Shown: positions 10,347 to 21,619 of the stretch, piece by piece | Position numbering within the stretch: position 1 is the first letter of the stretch | Layout: every line of letters starts with the position of its first letter | Assembly (NCBI GenBank): GCA_933228675.1 | Contig: OW121744.1 | Location: 61,669,928-61,733,927 of the forward strand | Source of the DNA: Stomorhina lunata | Taxonomy: Eukaryota; Arthropoda; Insecta; Diptera; Rhiniidae | Length of the DNA: 64,000 bases | Reading direction: 5' to 3' | Notes under the pieces: generated by a model | The model's database searches: none | What the model saw: the letters and a program-made list of their open reading frames with translations, nothing else | What the model was told of the DNA's origin: nothing | Made by a program: the position numbers and the translations under genes

Positions 10347-13300
10347 ATTTCTCTCAAATACAATTCAGAAAAACCATTAACGTAGTTAAATAGTAGTATT
10401 CCTTGCCTTTATTCTCCACTAGCTCCTATTCATTGACATCTTAGCGTTTGGCCACAGTGGCCAAATCCTTCAGAGAACTCATATGTAATTTTTTTGACTA
10501 AGTCATATTTTTAACAAAGTATAAAATTTCTCTTAAATACAATTCAGAAAAACCATTAACGTAGTTAAATAGTAGTATTCCTTGCCTTTATTCTCCACTA
10601 GCTCCTATTCATTGACATCTTAGCGTTTGGCCACAGTGGCCAAATCCTTCAGAGAACTCATATGTAATTTTTTTGACTAAGTTATATTTTCAACAAAGTA
10701 TAAAATTGCTCTCAAATACAATTCGGAAAAACCATTAACATAGTTTAATAGTAGTATTCCTTGCCTTTATTCTCCACTAGCTCCTATTCATTGACATCTT
10801 AGCGTTTGGCCACAGTGGCCAAATCCTTCAGAGAACTCATATGTAATTTTTTTGACTAAGTCATATTTTTAACAAAGTATAAAATTTATCTCAAATACAA
10901 TTCAGAAAAACCATTAACGTAGTTAAATAGTAGTATTCCTTGCCTTTATTCTCCACTAGCTCCCATTTATTGACATCTTAGCGTTTGGCCACAGTGGCCA
11001 AATCCCTCAGAGAACTCATATGACATTTTTTTGACTAAGTCATATTTTTAACAAAGTATAAAATTTCTCTCAAATACAATTCGGAAAAACCATTAACGTA
11101 GTTTAATAGTATTATTCCTTGCCTTTATTCTCCACTAGCTCCCATTTATTGACATCTTAGCGTTTGGCCACAGTGGCCAAATCCCTCAGAGAACTCATAT
11201 GACATTTTTTTGACTAAGTCATATTTTTAACAAAGTATAAAATTTCTCTCAAATACAATTCGGAAAAACCATTAACGTAGTTTAATAGTATTATTCCTTG
11301 CCTTTATTCTCCACTATCTCCCATTTATTGACATCTTAGCGTTTGGCCACAGTGGCCAAATCCTTCAGAGAACTCATATGTAATTTTTTTGACTAAGTCA
11401 TATTTTCAACAAAGTATAAAATTTCTCTCAAATACAATTCGGAAAAACCATTAACGTAGTTTAATAGTATTATTCCTTGCCTTTATTCTCCACTATCTCC
11501 CATTTATTGACATCTTAGCGTTTGGCCACAGTGGCCAAATCCTTCAGAGAACTCATATGTAATTTTTTTGACTAAGTCATATTTTCAACAAAGTATAAAA
11601 TTTCTCTCAAATACAATTCGGAAAAACCATTAACATAGTTTAATAGTAGTATTCCTTGCCTTTATTCTCCACTAGCTCCTATTCATTGACATCTTAGCGT
11701 TTGGCCACAGTGGCCAAATCCTTCAGAGAACTCATATGTAATTTTTTTGACTAAGTCATATTTTTAACAAAGTATAAAATTGATCTCAAATACAATTCAG
11801 AAAAACCATTAACGTAGTTAAATAGTAGTATTCCTTGCCTTTATTCTCCACTAGATCCCATTTATTGACATCTTAGCGTTTGGCCACAGTGGCCAAATCC
11901 CTCAGAGAACTCATATGACATTTTTTTGACTAAGCCATATTTTCAACAAAGTATAAAATTTCTCTCAAATACAATTCGGAAAAACCATTAACGTAGTTAA
12001 ATAGTATTATTCCTTGCCTTTATTCTCCACTATCTCCCATTTATTGACATCTTAGCGTTTGGCCACAGTGGCCAAATCCTTCAGAGAACTCATATGTAAT
12101 TTTTTTGACTAAGTCATATATTCAACAAAGTATAAAATTTCTCTCAAATACAATTCGGAAAAACCATTAACGTAGTTTAATAGTATTATTCCTTGCCTTT
12201 ATTCTCCACTATCTCCCATTTATTGACATCTTAGCGTTTGGCCACAGTGGCCAAATCCCTCAGAGAACTCATATGACATTTTTTTGACTAAGCCATATTT
12301 TCAACAAAGTATAAAATTTCTCTCAAATACAATTCGGAAAAACCATTAACGTAGTTAAATAGTAGTATTCCTTGCCTTTACTCTCCACTAGCTCCCATTG
12401 ATTGACATCTTAGCGTTTGGCCACAGTGGCCAAATCCTTCAGAGAACTCATATGTAATTTTTTTGACTAAGTCATATTTTCAACAAAGTATAAAATTTCT
12501 CTCAAATACAATTCGGAAAAACCATTAACGTAGTTTAATAGTATTATTCCTTGCCTTTATTCTCCACTATCTCCCATTTATTGACATCTAAGCGTTTGGC
12601 CACAGTGGCCAAATCCCTCAGAGAACTCATATGACATTTTTTTGACTAAGCCATATTTTCAACAAAGTATAAAATTTCTCTCAAATACAATTCGGAAAAA
12701 CCATTAACGTAGTTAAATAGTAGTATTCCTTGCCTTTACTCTCCACTAGCTCCCATTGATTGACATCTTAGCGTTTGGCCACAGTGGCCAAATCCTTCAG
12801 AGAACTCATATGTAATTTTTTTGACTAAGGCATATTTTCAACAAAGTATAAAATTGCTCTCAAATACAATTCAGAAAAACCATTAACGCAGTTTAATAGT
12901 ATTATTCCTTGCCTTTATTCTCCACTATCTCCCATTTATTGACATCTTAGCGTTTGGCCACAGTGGCCAAATCCCTCAGAGAACTCATATGTAATTTTTT
13001 TGACTAAGTCATATTTTCAACAAAGTATAAAATTTCTCTCAAATACAATTCGGAAAAACCATTAACGTAGTTAAATAGTAGTATTCCTTGCCTTTATTCT
13101 CCACTAGCTCCTATTCATTGACATCTTAGCGTTTGGCCACAGTAGCCAAATCCTTCAGAGAACTCATATGTAATTTTTTTGACTAAGTTATATTTTCAAC
13201 AAAATATAAAATTGCTCTCAAATACAATTCGGAAAAACCATTAACATAGTTTAATAGTAGTATTCCTTGCCTTTATTCTCCACTAGCTCCTATTCATTGA

Positions 13301-16300
13301 CATCTTAGCGTTTGGCCACAGTGGCCAAATCCCTCAGAGAACTCATATGTAATTTTTTTGACTAAGTCATATTTTCAACAAAGTATAAAATTTCTCTCAA
13401 ATACAATTCGGAAAAACCATTAACGTTGTTAAATAGTAGTATTCCTTGCCTTTATTCTCCACTAGCTCCCATTGATTGACATCTTAGCGTTTGGCCACAG
13501 TGGCCAAATCCTTCAGAGAACTCATATGTAATTTTTTTGACTAAGTCATATTTTCAACAAAGTATAAAATTGCTCTCAAATACAATTCAGAAAAACCATT
13601 AACGCAGTTTAATAGTATTATTCCTTGCCTTTATTCTCCACTATCTCCCATTTATTGACATCTTAGCGTTTGGCCACAGTGGCCAAATCCCTCAGAGAAC
13701 TCATATGTAATTTTTTTGACTAAGTCATATTTTCAACAAAGTATAAAATTTCTCTCAAATACAATTCGGAAAAACCATTAACGTAGTTAAATAGTAGTAT
13801 TCCTTGCCTTTATTCTCCACTAGCTCCCATTGATTGACATCTTAGCGTTTGGCCACAGTGGCCAAATCCTTCAGAGAACTCATATGTAATTTTTTTGACT
13901 AAGTCATATTTTCAACAAAGTATAAAATTGCTCTCAAATACAATTCAGAAAAACCATTAACGCAGTTTAATAGTATTATTCCTTGCCTTTATTCTCCACT
14001 ATCTCCCATTTATTGACATCTTAGCGTTTGGCCACAGTGGCCAAATCCCTCAGAGAACTCATATGTAATTTTTTTGACTAAGTCATATTTTCAACAAAGT
14101 ATAAAATTTCTCTCAAATACAATTCGGAAAAACCATTAACGTAGTTTAATAGTATTATTCCGTGCCTTTATTCTCCACTATCTCCCATTTATTGACATCT
14201 TAGCGTTTGGCCACAGTGGCCAAATCCTTCAGAGAACTCATATGTAATTTTTTTGACTAAGTCATATTTTCAACAAAGTATAAAATTTCTCTCAAATACA
14301 ATTCAGAAAAACCATTAACGTAGTTAAATAGTAGTATTCCTTGCCTTTATTCTCCACTAGCTCCCATTGATTGACATCTTAGCGTTTGGCCACAGTGGCC
14401 AAATCCTTCAGAGAACTCATATGTAATTTTTTTGACTAAGTCATATTTTCAACAAAGTATAAAATTGCTCTCAAATACAATTCAGAAAAACCATTAACGC
14501 AGTTTAATAGTATTATTCCTTGCCTTTATACTCCACTATCTCCCATTTATTGACATCTTAGCGTTTGGCCACAGTGGCCAAATCCCTCAGAGAACTCATA
14601 TGTAATTTTTTTGACTAAGTCATATTTTCAACAAAGTATAAAATTTCTCTCAAATACAATTCGGAAAAACCATTAACGTAGTTAAATAGTAGTATTCCTT
14701 GCCTTTATTCTCCACTAGCTCCTATTCATTGACATCTTAGCGTTTGGCCACAGTAGCCAAATCCTTCAGAGAACTCATATGTAATTTTTTTGACTAAGTT
14801 ATATTTTCAACAAAATATAAAATTGCTCTCAAATACAATTCGGAAAAACCATTAACATAGTTTAATAGTAGTATTCCTTGCCTTTATTCTCCACTAGCTC
14901 CTATTCATTGACATCTTAGCGTTTGGCCACAGTGGCCAAATCCCTCAGAGAACTCATATGTAATTTTTTTGACTAAGTCATATTTTCAACAAAGTATAAA
15001 ATTTCTCTCAAATACAATTCGGAAAAACCATTAACGTTGTTAAATAGTAGTATTCCTTGCCTTTATTCTCCACTAGCTCCCATTGATTGACATCTTAGCG
15101 TTTGGCCACAGTGGCCAAATCCTTCAGAGAACTCATATGTAATTTTTTTGACTAAGTCATATTTTCAACAAAGTATAAAATTGCTCTCAAATACAATTCA
15201 GAAAAACCATTAACGCAGTTTAATAGTATTATTCCTTGCCTTTATTCTCCACTATCTCCCATTTATTGACATCTTAGCGTTTGGCCACAGTGGCCAAATC
15301 CCTCAGAGAACTCATATGTAATTTTTTTGACTAAGTCATATTTTCAACAAAGTATAAAATTTCTCTCAAATACAATTCGGAAAAACCATTAACGTAGTTA
15401 AATAGTAGTATTCCTTGCCTTTATTCTCCACTAGCTCCTATTCATTGACATCTTAGCGTTTGGCCACAGTAGCCAAATCCTTCAGAGAACTCATATGTAA
15501 TTTTTTTGACTAAGTTATATTTTCAACAAAATATAAAATTGCTCTCAAATACAATTCGGAAAAACCATTAACATAGTTTAATAGTAGTATTCCTTGCCTT
15601 TATTCTCCACTAGCTCCTATTCATTGACATCTTAGCGTTTGGCCACAGTGGCCAAATCCCTCAGAGAACTCATATGTAATTTTTTTGACTAAGTCATATT
15701 TTCAACAAAGTATAAAATTTCTCTCAAATACAATTCGGAAAAACCATTAACGTAGTTAAATAGTAGTATTCCTTGCCTTTATTCTCCACTAGCTCCCATT
15801 GATTGACATCTTAGCGTTTGGCCACAGTGGCCAAATCCTTCAGAGAACTCATATGTAATTTTTTTGACTAAGTCATATTTTCAACAAAGTATAAAATTGC
15901 TCTCAAATACAATTCAGAAAAACCATTAACGCAGTTTAATAGTATTATTCCTTGCCTTTATTCTCCACTATCTCCCATTTATTGACATCTTAGCGTTTGG
16001 CCACAGTGGCCAAATCCCTCAGAGAACTCATATGTAATTTTTTTGACTAAGTCATATTTTCAACAAAGTATAAAATTGCTCTCAAATACAATTCAGAAAA
16101 ACCATTAACGCAGTTTAATAGTATTATTCCTTGCCTTTATTCTCCACTATCTCCCATTTATTGACATCTTAGCGTTTGGCCACAGTGGCCAAATCCCTCA
16201 GAGAACTCATATGACATTTTTTTGACTAAGCCATATTTTCAACAAAGTATAAAATTTCTCTCAAATACAATTCGGAAAAACCATTAACGTAGTTTAATAG

Positions 16301-16975
16301 TATTATTCCTTGCCTTTATTCTCCACTATCTCCCATTTATTGACATCTTAGCGTTTGGCCACAGTGGCCAAATCCTTCAGAGAACTCATATGTAATTTTT
16401 TTGACTAAGTCATATTTTCAACAAAGTATAAAATTTCTCTCAAATACAATTCGGAAAACCCATTAACGTTGTTTAATAGTATTATTCCTTGCCTTTATTC
16501 TCAACTAGCTCCCATTCATTGACATCTTAGCGTTTGGCCACAGTGGTCAAATTACTCAGAGAACTCATACGACATTTTTTGACTAAGTCATATTTTCAAC
16601 AAAGTATAAAATTTCTCTCAAATACAATTCGGAAAAACCATTAACGTAGTTAAATAGTAGTACTCCTTGCCTTTATTCTCCACTAGCTCCCATTGATTGA
16701 CATCTTAGCGTTTGGCCACAGTGGCCAAATCCCTCAGAGAACTCATATGACATTTTTTTGACTAAGTCATATTTTCAACAAAGTATAAAATTTCTCTCAA
16801 ATACAATTCGGAAAAACCATTAACGTAGTTTAATAGTAGTATTCCTTGACTTTATTCTCCACTAGCTTCAATTCGTTGACATCTTAGTGTTTGGCCACAG
16901 TGGCCAAATCTGTCAGAAAACTCATATGCCTCATTTTTTTACTAAGAACTTTTTATATTAAATATGTGACGAAAA
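10347..16975 (-). repeat. Right satellite array, 37 units of about 179 bp, inverted
   Basis: The complementary dyad GGCCACAGTGGCC runs from 10450 to 16893 in 36 steps of 179 bp. Variant-bearing units recur at multiples of the unit: CAGTAGCCAAA at about 13141, 14752 and 15468 (spacing 1611 and 716 bp, 9 and 4 units), each followed by the same GTTATATTTTCAACAAAATA and AACATAGTTT variants. This is higher-order duplication of multi-unit blocks. The array is more than twice as long as the left one. Confidence 0.96.
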
Positions 16976-17187
16976 CTATTTAAATTTGCCTTTTGTTGTA
17001 TATACAGGTAAATTCGATGATATTTTTTAATATAACTGCAATTTTATAATATAAATTTATTAAAATGTTGAAAATTTCTGTAAAAATATCCATATTAAAA
17101 ATACTGAAAACTTTTTTATCGCATGCGATATTTTTTATAACTATACCAAAGACATATTTAACTCGGTATATTTATCTTCACACACAT

Positions 17188-17196
17188 TTGAAAATT
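17188..17196. repeat. 9-bp target-site duplication, right (TTGAAAATT)
   Basis: Exact match of 7257-7265; immediately followed by AATAATTTCT, the continuation of the DD37E leader as in copy C. Confidence 0.95.
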
Positions 17197-17327
17197 AATA
17201 ATTTCTAAAATAATAGTATCTGACATATCTATAGAAACTAACTTGATCAAAAAATAAATTATTTCTTGCACTATGGATAAATTTTGTCTAAAATAGTAAA
17301 TGCATATTTTTTTTAGAACACTCTTTA

Positions 17328-17758
17328 GAAGTACAATCGACTGAATTTAGTAAAATGTACGTGATAAACGGACATACGGCATAAGTGTCGTGCAAAACGT
17401 TCCTCATTTGAAGAAGGAAGGTTTATGCCATCAGGCTCAAAAACTTCTTAATAACCGGTATAAACTGATAAAAATTGTGTGTCCTAATTATTTCAAACGC
17501 ACTTATGAATTCGAAAAATAACTTTTGAAACTCAAACAAAATATGGAAGTTGGCGTTTGATTTAGGTTATTTTATACAATTTTTTTGGATGATTAAGTTT
17601 TCGTTGATTGCAAATTTAAACTTTAACATTATTAAAAATGATAACTGCTGCTGTACGACCATAAATGAAGGCCATTTCATTCTTGAGTATACGTTTTTAA
17701 TTTAACTTGAAAAACATCAACATTTAAGTCATGATAAAAGTAAAACATAGATATAAAG
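17328..17758. other. No gene seen
   Basis: AT-rich sequence between two transposons. It has faint mariner-like phrases near 17360-17520 but nothing that can be translated with confidence. Confidence 0.4.
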
Positions 17759-17840
17759 CAGGGACCGAAAATAACTGTTATTTTTGAATTTTTGATTAAA
17801 AAAAGCAACCGCAAGGAAATGTCGGAGAATAAAACTAATG

Positions 17841-17965
17841 TGGGGTTTATATAACTCAAGCGGCTGACGATTGAGTGAAATTTACATGTGTTTTGTTATT
17901 GTAACAAAAACAAAATACATGTAAATTTCACTCAATCCTCAGCCGCTTGAGTTATATAAACCCCA
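17841..17965. repeat. 125-bp near-perfect hairpin
   Basis: Arms 17841-17889 and 17917-17965 are 49 nt each and complementary except for one position (GCTGACGATTG against GCTGAGGATTG). The 27-nt loop (17890-17916) is itself partly self-complementary (GTTTTGTTA / TAACAAAAAC). It could be a small foldback MITE nested in the hAT-like element, or the precursor of a small RNA. No clear target duplication flanks it. Confidence 0.9.
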
Positions 17966-17999
17966 AATAAGTATACCATTTTCATAGTCTTGGACCAAA

Positions 18000-18680
18000 T
18001 TTTCATAAAATGATCTGATTTTTATTTTTTAGAAAAAAAAAATAAGTTATTTTTTGATTTTCATTTTTTTTTTTTGAGCAAAAATAACAGTTATTTTTAA
18101 CTTTTATTTTTTCGAGCAAAAAAAAATTATTTTTAAACTCTTATTATTCCGAGCAAAAATAACAGTTATTTTTAACTTTTATTATTTCGATCATGAATAA
18201 AAGTTATTTTTTGACTTTTATTTTTTCGAGCAAAAATAAAAGTTATTTTCGTGTTTTCAACCCTAATTATGATTGCGAAACTCAACTCCATTAATTTTTG
18301 AGCATATGCAAATTATTTTCACTGAAAAATTATATTTGTTTGACAAAAATTTTCACTAAATTTATCATGAATTTAAACAAAAATAACTTTTATTTTTGCT
18401 CGAATAAATAAAAGTCAAAAAAAACTTTTATTCACGATCGAAATAATAAGAGTTAAAAATAACTGTTATTTTTGCTCAAAAAAATAAAAGTTTAAACAGG
18501 TTCGAAAAAATAAAAGTCAAAAAATAACTTATTCATGCTCGAAATAATAAAAGTGAAATATAATTGTTATTTTTGCTTGAAAAAATAAAAGTTAAAAAAT
18601 AACTTTTATTTTTGCTTGAAAAAATAAAAGTCAAAAATAACTTTTATTTTCTGACTTTTACGATAATAGTTATAACAGTT
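18000..18680. repeat. Inverted arrays of about 40-bp AT-rich units
   Basis: On the left (18000-18250), units read ...CGAGCAAAAATAA then CAGTTATTTTTAACTTTTATT; on the right (18370-18680) the same phrases occur inverted (TTTTTGCTCG, AAATAAAAGTCAAAAA). About 120 bp of other sequence separates the arms. Part of the 17759-18690 element. Confidence 0.75.
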
Positions 18681-18690
18681 ACGGACCCTG

Positions 18691-19075
18691 ATATAAACTG
18701 AAAAAAATGGAACAATTTTGAAAAGTTGAAGATTTTTTTTACTTATCAAATATGGAGTCATTTTTAATGTTAAACTTTTCTTTGAGTTCCTTCATATTTA
18801 CAAAGTTTTCTAATACAAAGCCAACGAAAGAATTATATAACCAGAAATATGGACGAAATATATTATGTTTTTTAGGCTACACAAATTTTAACACATATTT
18901 ACTTCTAGTTCTCGTAATCATTTATCTATTATGAACATGCGAGACATAATAACTAATAAATACATATAACCCTCGAATAACAAGTCATATCGATAATTTT
19001 TAACTTATACAAATTTAAGAAGGAGGTTAGCGAAGTCAAGATGATGGACGATGTCCTATTAGCAAAATCTTTCCC
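18691..19075. other. No gene seen
   Basis: AT-rich sequence with no recognised feature. Confidence 0.4.
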
Positions 19076-19079
19076 TTAA

Positions 19080-20072
19080 CCCTTAATAACCCGATTTTTT
19101 CTTTTAACTAAAAAAAATATATTTTATAAAATTTTAAATTCTAAGCAACTTTTGTTCAACAATTTTTTTTGTAAGAGGTTTTTAACTGAAATTTATAAAA
19201 AAAAAATACCTGGTTGGTTCCTTGTGGAACCAGTAGACCCCCGGAGTTCAAAATGTTTAATACGTATATATTGAAACACGCAATATTTTTTAACACATTC
19301 TGCCATATGGCCGATATTTACCAAACGAATATCACGCGGTGGTAAAGAAGAAAACATTGCGCACTGTCGCTTTGCAGATATTTCAACCTTAACACTATGC
19401 ACACCATTTTTGGATCAGTTTGATTTGTCTCTGCATTATGACGCTTGTACAAAATCCAAGCACTAATTACAGCCATATAATACACATGTTAAAATAAGCG
19501 ATTCGTCTATTTCCGAGACTTTATTCGAATATGACTACGACCTTGAGAAGAATACAAAAGATCGACGCCGCCCATATACTTATTGTATTCATGAACAATA
19601 TTTAGACACGGAATACTTTCCATTCTCTATTCTTTCTTGTTGTACCGTTCAATGGTTGGCGCATTCTCGGGAGTTTGTAAATCAGCTAAAAGAAATGACT
19701 TCACTCCATGTTGACTACTTTATTGTCAATCCATGCGACAGTGGCCACGTCGATTACATGAAATGTTTCGACCGCATTTCTTTGTCACACCGATTTTTGA
19801 ATTCCTGTGGTAATATACAGAGTGGAACCCGTGGTCGACGAACAGTTCCAAGTGAGTATATTCCGCCTTTCATTCCGAAAAGCAGCCTCAAAGTCAAAAT
19901 GTGGGTCGAGCGCCGAATCATCATTAGAAAAATCCACATCATCTTCGCTATCTGACCATGCAATGAGTTGATATATTCGGAAAGTTGCTTCTGCGTTCGA
20001 AAATTACGAACTCTGTGAGCCATATTCAAAATACTTTCTAAAAGAATCACAAAAAACGCCACCTATTAAGGG
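19080..20072 (-). mobile_element. Degraded piggyBac-like element flanked by TTAA
   Basis: TTAA at 19076-19079 and 20073-20076. Ends share CCCTTAATA (left CCCTTAATAACCCG; right, read inward, CCCTTAATAGGTGGCG). TTAA duplication with CCCTT-type ends is diagnostic of the piggyBac superfamily. About 993 bp, much shorter than an autonomous element (2-3 kb), so the middle is deleted. Confidence 0.8.
19203..20062 (-). pseudogene. piggyBac-like transposase remnants
   Basis: Minus strand. The N-terminal part reads across frames as LSDSEDDVDFSNDDSALDPH, an acidic leader typical of the family. Near 19440-19400 a C-terminal phrase VNAWILYKRHNAETNQTDPK resembles the conserved piggyBac motif in which an Asn-Ala-Trp precedes a tyrosine-arginine/lysine run. 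The catalytic core between them is missing or unreadable and several stops intervene. Confidence 0.65.
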
Positions 20073-20091
20073 TTAAAACCAAGGGTTAAAC

Positions 20092-21549
20092 TAGAGTTTG
20101 TAAAAAACCGTGAAAATGAGAAACCGCGGTTTCGGTTTTAAAACACCCAAAACCGGCCAGTTTCGGTTCGGTTTTCGGTTTTTTAAATAAAACTATTTTG
20201 ATTTAAATTTGTAGTAAAATTTAGAAAATTTTATTAAAACAAAGTGAAGGTATATTTCGTTACTTTAATATAGAAAGGCCCTAAGTCGTTTTTCATTCAA
20301 ATTGCTTTTTAAAACCTTATCTTATGTAATTTTATAAAAATATTTGGATTTCAATAAACATTATTATGGCATTAAATCCTTCAGAGAATTTAGTAAAAAA
20401 TTGCGTTTAAAAAATTTCTGTATCTCCAAAACTTAAGATTTTATTTAGTTTATTTTTCCTCTCCAGTAATGTAAGAAAAATATTAGTTAGGGCTTTTCTA
20501 TATTAAAGTAACGATTTATTGAAGCTCATATTTATAATTTAATACTAAAACTAGAAACTGCAGAGCCCCTTTAGCTTGTATAATATTTGCATCCGAGCGA
20601 CAAATTGCTTCAACAGTCAATTTTACGAACAGCAACGAATCTTTAAAAGTATTTACAATTTCAAAGTCGATAGAAGCAAATCTAAGGTCTACAGCTTTTC
20701 TAAACTTTCATGAATACTTTCTTTTAGAAGCAGAAATCTAAGAGTAAGCTTAATTCACGATTATGACGCTTTTTAACGCTTGTTTGTAACATTTTATTAC
20801 GAACTGACAAATTATTGAAATACCAAACAGTTTTTCTTACAGCCTCTAGGTTCAAATTTATATGGGCAATCGGTTTTAAATGATTTAAAGTTTCATTGTC
20901 GCAATCTTTAAAATTATCTTCGCTTTCGTCGGTTAGAAATTCATCCACATCTGGATTTATAAGAAATTTCTCATAAAAAACATCAGTGACTGCAAGATGA
21001 ATTCCGTGTGCCAACCATAACTGAAGCAGTGTTTGATTTTGAGATCTAAATTTGATATTGACTGCTGCTCCATCTATAGTACATGCCACTATGTTTGTAT
21101 CAAGTGAAATATTAAACTCCATTAGCTTTTGTCTAATGGTTTCTTGCGTTTGCTTGGAATTACATGCCACTAGTACATGCCACTATGTTTGTATCAAGTG
21201 AAATATTAAACACCATTAGCTTTTGTCTAATGGTTTCTTGCGTTTGCTTGGAATTACATGGTCCAAAAAAGCGGCTGAGTCCCAGGTTATAAAATATACA
21301 GTCACATACTGCCTTCACCTTGGACTTGTCCATTCGCCCATTGTAAGACACCTCTTGTTTTTTCATTCTTCTGCTTCATTTCTTAGACAAATTACGTGCA
21401 AATTTATAAAGTTATTTCTAAATAATACCAACAAAAAATTATGAAAAATAAATAGCTAAAACCGCGGTTTTTCTACGGTTTTCGGTGTCGGTTTTGAGGC
21501 ATAAAAACCCGAGGTTTCGGTTTCGGTTAAAACCGAACTGCAAACCCTA
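20092..21549 (-). mobile_element. Degraded hAT element, copy 1
   Basis: A 1458-bp element with exact 8-bp duplications GGTTAAAC at 20084-20091 and 21550-21557. Ends are TAGAGTTTGTAAAAAACCG and, read inward from the right, TAGGGTTTGCAGTTCGG. Both subterminal regions are made of degenerate GGTTTTCGGTTT-type repeats, probably transposase-binding sites. Copy 2 is at 31624-32622. Confidence 0.88.
20724..21366 (-). pseudogene. hAT transposase fragment with an internal duplication
   Basis: Fragment reading QETIRQKLMEFNISLDTNIV, then ACTIDGAAVNIKF and LQLWLAHGIHLAVTDVFYEK, which corresponds to the RNase H-like core of hAT transposases around the second catalytic Asp and the conserved C/S-x-x-H-x-L-x-L region. 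About 91 bp (CATGCCACTATGTTTGTATC... to ...GGAATTACATG) are directly repeated at 21083-21168 and 21174-21260. The N-terminal zinc finger and C-terminal dimerisation region are not seen. Confidence 0.75.
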
Positions 21550-21619
21550 GGTTAAACCAAGGTTGGTAAATGCTTTAAACAAAGGTTGTTATCTCGTTAG
21601 CTTTTGTGGATATGTCATA

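Larger units (their letters stand above)
7266..17187. mobile_element. 9.9-kb foldback element (Foldback/MULE-like) of inverted 179-bp satellite arrays
   Basis: A 9922-bp inverted repeat. Each end starts ATGTGTGTGAAGATAAATAT and has 282 bp of unique sequence before the first GGCCAC dyad; by eye these unique ends differ at only two positions. Inward come tandem 179-bp units, 16 on the left and 37 on the right, in opposite orientation and meeting at about 10347 with almost no spacer. The insertion is bounded by a 9-bp duplication. No coding capacity is visible. Drosophila Foldback elements have tandem-repeat arms and 9-bp duplications and are mobilised by a Mutator-type transposase, so a non-autonomous Foldback/MULE assignment is the best fit. 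Galileo-type elements (P superfamily, 7-bp duplication) fit less well. Confidence 0.88.
6098..17325 (-). mobile_element. DD37E element copy B, split by a 9.9-kb foldback insertion
   Basis: TA at 6096-6097 and 17326-17327 flank ends AAGAGTGCTCT (left) and AGAACACTCTT (right), the same as in copies A and C. Removing the insert 7266-17187 and one 9-bp duplication leaves about 1297 bp, the expected length. The insertion lies in the leader between the right end of the element and the transposase start, so the coding frame itself was not cut. Confidence 0.95.
17759..18690. mobile_element. Non-autonomous hAT-like element with inverted minisatellite arms
   Basis: A 932-bp element with ends CAGGGACCGAAAATAACTGT (left) and, read inward from the right, CAGGGTCCGTAACTGTTATA. 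The flanks are ATATAAAG (17751-17758) and ATATAAAC (18691-18698), a 7/8 match to the 8-bp duplication expected for hAT elements. Inside lie inverted arrays of about 40-bp units rich in AATAAAAGTTATTTTT and CGAGCAAAAATAA. No coding sequence. A near-perfect hairpin (17841-17965) sits near the left end. Confidence 0.75.

Noticed and set aside
7480..16975. Regular repeats resembling a CRISPR array
   Set aside because: The 179-bp units are head to tail with no unique spacers, they invert in the middle, and the window is an insect nuclear genome.
7266..17187. Assembly artefact as the full explanation of the palindrome
   Set aside because: The exact 9-bp duplication, unequal arms, matched outermost units and the intact empty site in copies A and C fit a real insertion. 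Internal copy number may still be wrong, so it remains a check rather than a conclusion.
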